A DNA stretch of 64,000 nt from Neodontobutis hainanensis (Eukaryota > Chordata > Actinopteri > Gobiiformes > Odontobutidae), in assembly GCA_024349245.1 (NCBI GenBank), contig JALDNG010000022.1:15857501-15921500 (forward strand), read 5' to 3'. The notes beneath the pieces are model-generated. The model did not search any database and was not told the DNA's origin. It saw nothing but the letters and a program-made list of their open reading frames with translations. Shown one piece after another: positions 54,660-64,000 of this stretch. A program made the translations under genes and the position numbers. The stretch's first letter is position 1. Each line of letters opens with the position of its first letter.

Positions 54660-55650
54660 TAGTTTTAATGTGTTCTTATGTAGTCAACCATCACTTCTCC
54701 TGATCCCTTGGTCCATTTATTTAAGCCTGTCTGTATATTAGTTGCATTGCTTCTTTATTAATGAAATCATGCATCGTGCAGTGAGGGCTAATACAATGAG
54801 AAAATGCCAGAAGACTAGTTTCTGATGAATGCTCAAAGCCATTTTGAGAGATTAGTTGTTTCTCTTTCTTTATATTCCCCAAAGTTTATAAATGGTGAAA
54901 ATAAAATAATGATCACGTTGTCATGATTTAACACTAATATTTACATACTGACAAACTAACAAACTTGTGTGAGGTCATAAACAACCATGTTACGTTTACC
55001 ATTGAGCTTTGACCTTCATTTGACCTTTTGAACAACACAAAGTTTGACACTAAGCGACTCAAGATGATTCAAGGCTTGATAATATATGATTAGTATTAAA
55101 AAAAAACATCTTAAGTTGTAATCAATTAAGTTAAAAGAGTAAAGCAGGTGAAATGGATGTCATCCAGGCTTTATTATCAAGGATTCCAATAGATGAGAAC
55201 ATTCAGCGTGAGACGTCAGGCTTTGGCCAATCACGTTTGAATAGGAGTGGGTCTGGAAGACACTTATTGGAGGACTGAGAAAGTGTCAGAAGCTTAAGGT
55301 AAGCTAAACTTAAACTGTTTGAGGTAATATATTTGTATTTTGGGATGGCATATTTGTTTAGTTCTACTTTTTCTATAAAATCAAAGTAAGTTGTCATGTC
55401 TTTGAAAGCACTGCTACAGCTTTTAAAAGAGGGTGCTTTTTTGTGCACTTTATGTGTTGACCCTCTGACGCTAATTCCACGCATTCATTTTTTTGCCACT
55501 TAACATGAGTTATTGGATGTTAAAAAAAACATACCAAAGATATGTATTAATGTTGGGCAATAAGATGCACAAACTGCACAGAAGCCACGCCCACAATGGC
55601 TGGTATTGAGTCTGGATTGATTGTTTACATAGAAATCAAATCAAACTCTT
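54660..55650. other. Non-coding, no gene recognised
   Basis: Part of 54655-54850 resembles sequence after CCP12 of gene 1 (27110-27320), so a worn piece of the factor H repeat may extend here. A 93-codon minus-strand frame at 55203-55484 matches nothing I know. Confidence 0.35.
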
Positions 55651-55659
55651 AAACCAAAA

Positions 55660-55845
55660 GAGTTTCTTCTCTCTTTGAGATGGAGGAGTACTGAACAATC
55701 AGATCCACTTGGATTGGCATTTTGTTGCTGATGCATCCTCAGGTTAAAGGGTATCTTTGTTTCTCCAATGTACAAATTATTCCAGTCTTCACTGCAGTGG
55801 AAAGCAAAGACCACATTGCTCTGTCCTGGAAAGGTATATTATATT
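55660..55845 (-). mobile_element. Second Penelope-like relic (GIY-YIG region)
   Basis: Minus-strand translation gives VFAFHCSEDWNNLYIGETK followed by an NANPSGSD-like stretch, parallel to the GIY-YIG part at 53270-52960 but from a different, more worn copy. Confidence 0.7.
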
Positions 55846-56109
55846 ATTATAGATAATACATAAAGGATTGCTTCTCACAGTAAAACGAGACACAATGGTT
55901 CTGTGTCTTTTAAACAAAAACTAAATAACGTTGCTAAAGAGCCTACATACATAACTCCACCCAGGTAAGGAAATCAATGAAGCCAAGTTAAAAGAGAAGA
56001 GTGCAGACAAAATACTTTCAGACTTTCAGTTGTATATGCAAGAGTTATTATGCACAGCCTGGACTTGAACATTGTCAGAGTAGAGGCCTGTCTCACCTCC
56101 TCTGGAAGA

Positions 56110-56365
56110 CTGTTCCAGATTTAAGGTGCATAAAACTGAAATGCTCCATCTCTGTGTTTAGTCCTGACCCTGGGCTCCAGCAGGTGACCTGTCTCTGAGG
56201 TCCTCAGAGTCCCAGAAGGTTCATACGGAACTAAGATGTCAGAGATGTACTTAGCTGTAGCTGAGCACTGGAGAGCCTTATACACCAGCAGAGCTGCTTT
56301 AAACTCTATCCTCAGAGACAGGAAGTGTAGCGACCTGAGGACAGGATCCAGAAGCACAGGTTTTT
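56110..56365 (-). mobile_element. LINE C-terminal relic (L2-like)
   Basis: Minus-strand translation has FLSLRIEFKAALLVYKAL and a later LRTSETGHLLEPRVRTK, resembling the C-terminal reverse-transcriptase region of L2-like elements. Broken and without flanking domains. Confidence 0.55.
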
Positions 56366-57138
56366 CTCTGGACCAAGGCTCATTTAAAATGGACTGTGGC
56401 AAAGTGGAAAACTGTTCTGTGGTCAGACAAATCAAAATTTAAAGTTATTTTGGGAAAACTGGGAGGCCATTTCATCCGGACTAAAGAGGACAAGGACAAC
56501 CCCAGTTGTTCTGAGCGCTCAGTTCAGAAGCCTACATCTCTGATGGGATGGGGTTGCATGAGTGCTTGTGTCAGAAGCAGCTTACACATCTGGAAAGGCA
56601 CCATCAAGGCTTAAAGGTATATTCAAGTTCTAAAACAACATCTGCTTCCATCCAGACGTCATCTCTTCCAGGGAAGACCTTGCATTTTCCAACATAACAA
56701 TGTCAGACACATACTGCATCAACTACAACATCATGGCTGCGTAGAAGAAGGATCCGGTTCTGAAATGTCCAGATCTTTCACCCATAGAAAACATTTGGTG
56801 CATCATAAAGAGGAAGATGCAACAAAGAAGACCTAAGACAGTTGAGCAACTAGAAGCCTGTATTGGACAAGAATAAGACAACATTCATATTTATAAACTT
56901 GAGCAGATTGTCTCCTCAGTCCCAGACGTTTGCAGACTGGTGTAAAAAGAGGAGGGGATGCCATGAAATTTAATATCAACTGAAAATTCTTAAAAAAAAA
57001 TTTAGTTTAAAAATTTTATATGTGGTCTATGTTGTATTCTGAATAAAATATTGAAATTTGAAACTTCCACATCATTGCATTCTTTTTTTTTTTTATTCAC
57101 AATTTGTACAGTGTCCAAACTTTTTAGGAATCAGGTTT
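56366..57138 (+). mobile_element. Tc1-family DNA transposon relic
   Basis: Broken frames encode KTVLWSDKSKFKVILGKLGG, SLMGWGCMSACV, LHIWKGTIKA and, further on, a PIENIW-like motif and KRKMQQRRPKTVEQLEACI: the C-terminal two thirds of a Tc1-type DDE transposase. The 3' end is CAGTGTCCAAACTTTTTAGG. Several frameshifts make it inactive. Confidence 0.75.
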
Positions 57139-57204
57139 GTAAAAGCAAAGGTTACGCAGCGTAAATGTAGTTGAGTCCAAATATGTACTGATGAATATGG
57201 TTAT

Positions 57205-57430
57205 TGTACTCTCTTTTACAGTAGAGCAGTCGTCTTTTAACCGTAAGGTAGGCGGTTTGATTCCCGCTCTCCCCACAGTTCATACTGTCGTTGTGTCCTT
57301 GGGCAAGACACTTAGCCCACCTTGCCTCCAGTGGCTGTAACACTGGTAATTACTGTAGAACTTTGTAAGTCGCTTTGGACAAAAGCGTCAGCTAAATGAA
57401 TAAATGTAAATGTATGTAAATGTGTTGTTT
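57205..57430 (+). repeat. SINE with an L2-type 3' tail
   Basis: tRNA-like head with GGTTTGATTCCC, body TTGGGCAAGACACTTAGCCC, then AAGTCGCTTTGGACAAAAGC and TAAATG repeats, closely like the 3' end of the L2 element at 40360-40410. Sharing a tail with a partner LINE is how such SINEs are thought to be copied. Confidence 0.7.
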
Positions 57431-59004
57431 CTTCCAGCTTGCTACCAACTGAGCTGGGGCCCCTCAGGGTCTCAACAGGTGGAGCATGGATCACATGGGG
57501 CAGGACAACCTGGGTTCACTTCCTGATTTGAGTGTTTGTTTTATTTCTTATTTCTCCTAAGAACTATTTACCTAGAATACAACCATACATAATGTGTTAC
57601 TCTGGCTTCCTCCCACCGTCCAAACACATGCATGCATAGGTCAATAGGTAACTTGATAGTTTCCCTAGTGCATAAATGTGTGAGTGAATGGTTGACTGTG
57701 TAAATGTCAACCCTGCGACTAACTGGCCACCATCCAGGATGTACCCTGCCTTTGGCCCAAAGATGCTGGGATAGGCTCCAGTCACCCGCGACCCCGAATG
57801 GGACAAAGTGGAAGAAAATGGATGAATGAAGACCTACTGAGCTAACAAACATCCATATGGCAGAGTCATATTACCTGTGTCAGAACATTAAACTTTCTTC
57901 ATCATCCTTGAATACAGTCGTCTTTTGTATATCTTGAATGTATTCTTTTCCTATTTCCAAAGCAACAGGGAATGGCACAGCGACGATACCGACTGTGAAC
58001 GCTATTTGAATACTACTTACATTTTTATTTATTTATTTTTTTAAATTGCAATTGGATGCAAAGTAAAAAAAATAAAGTTGCATCATTTTATTTTGTCAGA
58101 TTATTCAAAGCTGAAGAAGAACCTTCAAGTGCATTTGTGGACTGGTAATAAGATAGACTATTAGTGAGAAAGACACTTGACACGTTTAGTCAGATGTCCA
58201 ATCTATACATTAACAAATTCTCAAAATTAAATAAGCCAATTAAGTGTTTACACAAACTTTCAAAAACAGATCAGTCAGAACATAAAATACCTTCCCGATT
58301 TTAAAAACACAGTAACCAATGCACCCATGTAATTCAGGCAGGACTAGACGACTTCCGTTGTTGAGGACAAATTTAGCTATTGAGTGCACTCCTCTCAGGT
58401 TCTTCTGATAGTTTAAGGTTTTCCCTTCCATTTTATTTTATTGCACCAAGAGAAGCTGGCAGCACTGAAGCAAAGAATTACTCTAAATATACATTTTATG
58501 TTTTATAAACTTTGTATTGCTGAAGTCAGAGTGCTCTTAGAATTTTGTGTCTGTCGATTGACACATATTACCTCAAGCGTCGAAAACTGACATGGTTTAG
58601 GAGAATGACACATATTCATTGCATGTAGTTAAACACTTCAAATAAAAAAATAAATAATTTTAACCATTTGATTTAATAAGTGCTTTGGCCTGTTTATTAT
58701 TTTTTTTACTTTACAGAAATAGTGGCACTTTATTACCTTCTTTTTTGCTCACATTTCTCCAAAATGTAAAGGCAAAACTGGACCACTCAAAACATATTGA
58801 CAGACATGTGCACTGTTGATGCAGCGGTTATATGAAGTCATATGTGAATACAAGAAACAAGTCTTAAAAAAAGAAAACATTGATTTTATTCTGTACATGT
58901 AAAACATTAAATGAAGTGTTAAAAAAAATAAAATTAAACAGCACATAAACTTTTCTCTAAAAAATTTTAAACGAAAAGGACAATCGGGGAAGAAAAAAAA
59001 ATAT
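57431..59004. other. Intergenic region between transposon cluster and ASPM
   Basis: 57570-57830 holds a common fish repeat style (CCAAAGATGCTGGGATAGGC, GTCACCCGCGACCCCGAATG), similar to short stretches near 28930 and 41320. The last few hundred bases are probably ASPM 3' UTR, read on the minus strand. Confidence 0.45.
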
Positions 59005-62000
59005 TTACAAGATAATAGACAATGTGTCGGCCACCATTTGAATGGCCCTAAGAGGATCCACAATATCTTTGAGCTTGTCTTTTCGGAGAACCCAATCCGG
59101 AGCAAACCTGGCAAACAAAACAGGGATGTCAAAGTTTAGTAGAGACATGCACCAATGAATCATATGTAGAGTACTCAAATGGCAAAATCTGTAAACATAT
59201 ACTGGCTTTGAGATGAGGACAACCAAATTAAAGTATGACATATACAGTGAGTGTTAAAACTCTTGCATTATGAATTTTCATGCTCTTGCTCAGAAATACA
59301 CTTACTTGGGAGTGGGTCGAGCTTTGCGAGGCGTTGCTTGAATGAAAAAGCTGCCATTTATTGATGCATTCATCTTTTGTTTGACGACCGTTCTTTCGGC
59401 GTCCATCTTATGTTTGCGAGCTGTGAGGCGGTAAATACTCTTGATCCGGTCAAGGGCCCGGGGTATTTTCATCACGTCCTGAAAACAATGATTATCATTA
59501 TAGATATAAGGTAATTAAGTAAAAAAGTTGAAAAGGCCTGTTTAGTAGCCTGTTCCTGGATATACAAAAGGTTCAATTTAAAAATAGTGTAAGATGTTTT
59601 AGTACCACAGCACGACGTTTGTCCAGTAGAAGCAGAGCCAGGAGGAAACAAGCCTTGGTGAAGATGCTGCCGCCTTTTTCAGCCACTTTGTCCCCTGCTT
59701 TCTCTCTGTATCTCTGCAACAAATCGAGAAGCGTCTCCACGGAGCTGTCCACCGAATACACCGCCTCAATGGTCTTGTGATACTGGCAGGGCAAAGGACA
59801 CAGAGCATAACCCTTTAACGAAAAATGCTCAGATAAAAACGGCTATAATCTATCTATCTATCTATATTTTTTTTTTTTTGGGGGGGGGGTTTAAAAAAAT
59901 AAATAAAAAAATAAATAAAATACAAAAAGTTAATAATTTCCCAGCCATCTTTTTTATTCTAGAGTTTTATCTTGATATCCCTAAAATACACCCATTGAAC
60001 TTCTTTGTTCTATTTATTGGATTGGCCCCATAGGCATGGTAATACACAGTATTATTGGAGCTATTGCCCCATTTTCATAACCATCTCTCATTTACGAGAA
60101 AATTGCACCATCTGGTGGAGAACAATAGAAACTAAAATTTCAGTCCCTCACTATTGTAAATCCATAAAAAAAATATTTTAAAAATAAATTATATAAATTT
60201 ATCCAATTATTGCAGTGTTTTTAAAAAAAATGCCTAAGGACATAAATATTTGTTTCATCCCGAAATTTTAAAATTTACCCCAAAATACACACCTGCTGAT
60301 AGAATAATGTAATTTGCATGAACACATTCACAGTTAGACAAAACACAGTTGTGAAACATGAAAAAAATGCTTAACTTAGGTTGTCCTTGTCCTCTTTAGT
60401 CCAGATGACATGACGTCCCAGTTTTCCAAAAAGAACAAATTTTGATTCATCTGACCACAGAACAGTTTTCCACTTTGCCACAGTTCATTATAAATGATTC
60501 TTGGCTCTAGAGAAAACACCTGTGCTTCTGGATCATGTTTAGATATGGCTTTTTTGACCTATGAGGTTTAGATGGCAACGGTGGATTGTGTTCACCGACA
60601 ATGTTTTCTGTCGGTGAACACAATCCATTACAGTAGCATTCCTGTTTGTGATGCAGTGCTGTGTAAGAGCCCAAAGATCACAGGCATCCGGTCTGGTTTT
60701 CCAGCCTTGACCCTTATGAGATAAGGGACAGAGATTTTTCCAGATTTTCTGAATCTTTAGATGATATTATGCAACTGTAGATGATGATAACTTCAAACTC
60801 TTTGCAATTTTTCTCTGAGAAACTCCTTTCCAATTGCTTTTTTTTTGTTTTGCCGCAGCATCTGGGGAATGCCCATCTTGACTTTTGCAAATTGGTCCTC
60901 CAGCTGTTCCGTATATGTACATTTAACTTTTCCAGCATCTTATTGCTACCTGTCCCAACGTTTTTGGGAATGTGTAGTTTTTTAAAAATCCAAAATGAGC
61001 CAATATCTGGCATGACATTTCAAACCGTCTTACTTTATTTATGTTGTATTCTGAATAAAAAAAATTGAAATTTCCACATCATTGAATTCTGTTTTTATCT
61101 GTCTGTTTTGAGCTGACCATGCACAGATGATCACATAATTTCCTGACAACACTGATTCTGCTTCTCTACACACTTTCTCTTCCTGCTTTTTCTCAGTTGT
61201 TCCCATTTTCATTTTAAGTGAAAGTGCCATGAGTTTACACAAGCTTGCATTTTTATTCATGAATAGACAAAATAAAAGGTTAAAGTAAATGAGGAAATTG
61301 GCAAACCAGTTATTTTAGTGAGTCTGCATTAGGTACAAGTGAATAAAAAATGTTGGAAATGAAGACCAATCACTTAAAGTTATGTCTTTGTATAAAAATG
61401 TATTTAAAAAGATATTGAAAACAACTGCTTACCTTGGATAGATTAAGGAGGATCTGGATGGAGAAGGTGATGACGTCCATACACGGGACGCTCCTGTTGC
61501 AGCAGCGTATCAGTGTGAAAATTTTGTTAGTGGCTCCACTGTCCACGAGCCGTTCACAGCACTCAGGGGACAGCCTGGTGGCTGTTTCTGCAAAGACAAA
61601 TGTACAGGGGACAATACATTAGAGCCACTGAAAAGTCAAAAAGCAATGTTACAGGAATTATCAATATTTAAATGTTTTATGACAATATTTTTTAATCCAG
61701 AATGAAACAAAGTGTTCCCCAATTTTAGGTACATTTTCTGCAGATTGGTAAACTTCTGCCCATCTTAAAAAGATTCATTACGGAAGATCCAGAGGTTTTG
61801 CACAAACAACTGAAGAAGAATCTGCCGGTTTCAAGTTTGCTGGAGGCCTGTCTCTTTCCTTCTCAGAATTCATTTTCAACTTTGCAGCTAGCATTGCTTA
61901 GTTTACTTGGGGTTGTAAACAAGCCTCTCTTATGGAACCTCTTAAATGGTCCTCGAGTAATGGCGCCCCCATACGGCGATATTCAGCGAAATACAGCAAT

Positions 62001-64000
62001 ATACCTCCGTCCACCAGAGGGCAGGCTCCATAAGCGGAAATATAAGGAGAAACCCAATGACGACTTTACAGGTGTAAAAATCATGTTTACAGCCTGGTAC
62101 AAAAGAGGCTTACAGAGGAAACCGTGGAGAATTCAGATCAAGCTGTTGCTGATGCATGTATGGCTTAGAAGATTGATTTTATTTGAACCATTTAAACTTA
62201 TATAAAGTCTTTATTAGTTTCAAAATGCTCATCCATTTTTTTGTCTCAAATGGTAAAATGTCTCAGTTTCAACACCTGATGTGTTGTTTAGGTTCTATTG
62301 TGAATAAAATATTAAATATTATACCTACCACTTTAAAAGGCATTTATTATATTAGCCCCAAGTGTTTCATTTACTTCCCCAGGACTGGGCTCCAACACAG
62401 ACACACCAAAAAAGTTCATCTTTGCTGTTGTTCACTTACCCTTTAATCGTTAGAATATCTGTTAGTAAAACTTACCCAGGTTTTTTAAAGCTTCAAGAAT
62501 ATATGAGAAGTGCTTGTATCGGAGGAGGTAGTCCAGCGCAGATGCCGTCTTGTTGCACAGTTTGTCCTCCTCTCTGATGCCAGCAGACACTTTACGTAAA
62601 CGCTGTCTCAGCTTCACCACCTTAGGATTGTCGTTCAGTCGACGGGAGCGGTATCCTCTCCAAAGAGCCTGGGCGTAAAGCAGGTGGGCCATTAAGACAT
62701 CAAAAAATAAAAATATTCACACATTGAAACAACCAACATCCTTTGCACAACAATAAGAAATTACATGATGTGTCAACTCCTGTGTACCTGAGCTTTGACA
62801 ATGCCCCGTTGAACCCTCTTCTGGCGCCTGACGAAGAGGAACTTGTGCACGGCCTGTTGGATAACACAGGCAGCCTTCTGGCGACGGTCGAACCAACATC
62901 TGACTGCTCTCTGGGCTATAACCACTTTCCTCTTATCTTCTTGGTAACGTCGCTTTTGAATCCAAGTTTTCACCCAACACTATGAAAAATATAAAGTACA
63001 CTTAAACTGAATTCAATACAAAAAGGTCCTGTAACTGGCTTTGCTTACATCTTTTCTCCTCTCATTGTTTCTTATAAATTCTAACTATAATAAATGTAAA
63101 GTATATCTAATCAATAAAAAACTAAAACTGCAATAAATTGAAATTTTTTACCACCAAATGATAATAGAATTTGCTCTTAAGTGCATTTAAGTAAACTGTA
63201 CCTGTATGGTGATGACTGAGTGAATCTGTTTTTTGGCCGACAGCAGAGCCCAGTGGACTCGTAGTGCTCGCTGGATCTTTACGGCATTAAGATGGTGGAA
63301 GACGGCTGCAGTGAAACGGAGTCTTCTCTCTGCTTTAGCTGCCTCTAGCGCCTGAAACAATTGTGAATTTCTTTTTTTATACAAGAGGCTGATTTACTAT
63401 CAGCTAACATTCATATACATACAGAAAAACACAATCAAAAAAGGTCCAAAAGACATTACCTGTGTTTTAGTGATCCAGGCCCGCCAATGTGTCTGAAGTA
63501 GAACAGCAGCTCGCCTCTGTTTGTTGTAGAGGTCCCGCTGCAGCCGGCCGAGCTGCACTGCCCGAACCCAGCGCTGTAGCTTTACCACCGCTTCCTTTTC
63601 CTTCTGGAAGTGTCGTCTCTGGACAAAGCACCTCCAACAGGACTGAATAGCAACAGCGGCCTGATTTTGACGGGCAATATCTTTTCTAACTTGCCAACCT
63701 CTTAACACAGCCTGAAGGACAATAGTGGACCGTTTCACTTCGAGGAACCTGTCCCTCTGTTGTCTCCGCAGAAGACAAGAGCGGTAGTATCTCTGGATGA
63801 TAATGGCTGACAAACGTAAAGCCTGATACTTGACTTCTTCTTTGTGCCTCCTGAATGCTGACTGGATAACAGTAGCAGCTTTACGGAATCGGACGACCTC
63901 TTTCCTGACCCGATGTCCTCTGTAAGCTGCCTGAAACACAACGGCAGCTCTCTTTTGTTGCTGATATTGTTGCATGTCTAAATTCATTTGTCTTTGAGCT
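59005..64000 (-). CDS. aspm: ASPM (abnormal spindle-like), C-terminal part, partial at window edge
   Basis: Exons in transcript order: 64000-63460 (continues beyond the window), 63351-63202, 62979-62788, 62668-62476, 61587-61433, 59782-59606, 59478-59306, 59107-59005 with stop TAA at 59007-59005. All join in phase to about 561 codons. The first exons encode IQ calmodulin-binding repeats ([40 protein letters not shown]). The end matches the human C-terminus ([50 protein letters not shown]). ASPM acts at spindle poles in mitosis and its loss causes microcephaly in people. In human it lies beside the CFH cluster, as here, though in the window no F13B lies between. The intron 61432-59783 contains Tc1-family debris. 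Confidence 0.93.
59845..59935. repeat. Simple repeats in an ASPM intron
   Basis: CTAT tetramers followed by a T run, a G run and A-rich sequence. Confidence 0.8.
60385..61100. mobile_element. Mixed Tc1-family debris in an ASPM intron
   Basis: 60395-60500 is the inverse of the transposase stretch at 56380-56500. 60885-60975 (CTGTCCCAACGTTTTTGGGA) and 61030-61090 (TTGTATTCTGAATAAAA, CCACATCATTGAATTCTG) carry end sequences in plus orientation. At least two insertions or one rearranged copy. Confidence 0.6.

Noticed and set aside
55203..55484. 93-codon minus-strand frame next to transposon debris
   Set aside because: No recognisable motif, and the surroundings are mobile-element remains; unsupported as a gene.
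52320..59004. F13B, which lies between CFH and ASPM in human
   Set aside because: No intact CCP exons are found after 51680 apart from the CCP12 fragment; the interval is transposon remains.

Overview
The window is animal nuclear DNA, most likely from a ray-finned fish. Genes are split into short exons with GT/AG borders, and introns and gaps carry fish-type repeats: tRNA-derived SINEs, L2, RTE and L1 LINE scraps, Tc1-family elements and a Penelope-like element. Two gene neighbourhoods sit side by side. The first resembles human 3q29 (MELTF, NCBP2AS2); the second resembles human 1q31 (CFH family next to ASPM). No species can be named from sequence alone.

Layout. 772-11026 (+) is a complete 16-exon melanotransferrin gene: two transferrin lobes and a hydrophobic GPI-type tail. 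11027-15127 is non-coding, with a clean Tc1-type MITE. 15128-15433 (-) is a one-exon NCBP2AS2-like gene. About 3.3 kb of unannotated sequence follows. 18781-52262 is a tandem array of complement factor H-like genes built from CCP (sushi) exons. Gene 1 (18781-34288) has up to 17 CCPs. A decayed two-exon fragment lies at 35925-36400. Gene 2 (37514-44414) is a short five-CCP form. Gene 3 (46456-51680) has six or seven CCPs, and an orphan CCP fragment lies at 52103-52262. 52565-57430 is transposon-rich, with a degenerate Penelope-like element flanked by inverted repeats, a second Penelope relic, an L2-like relic, a Tc1-family relic and a SINE. 59005-64000 (-) is the 3' end of ASPM: calmodulin-binding IQ repeats and the C-terminal domain, running off the window edge.

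The factor H array is the most informative part. Genes 2 and 3 look like copies of gene 1 segments (introns and transposon scraps included) that lost defined exons by deletion, and several junctions can be located. Gene 2 keeps a CCP1-2-type N-terminus and the CCP19-20-like surface-recognition C-terminus. Gene 3 keeps middle CCPs and a CCP20-like last exon. In genes 1 and 3 the same exon ends at a GC rather than GT donor, followed at once by an in-frame stop, so each may make a short product, or a long one through GC-AG splicing. All functional statements rest on family resemblance; exon borders were read by eye from splice consensus and phase.
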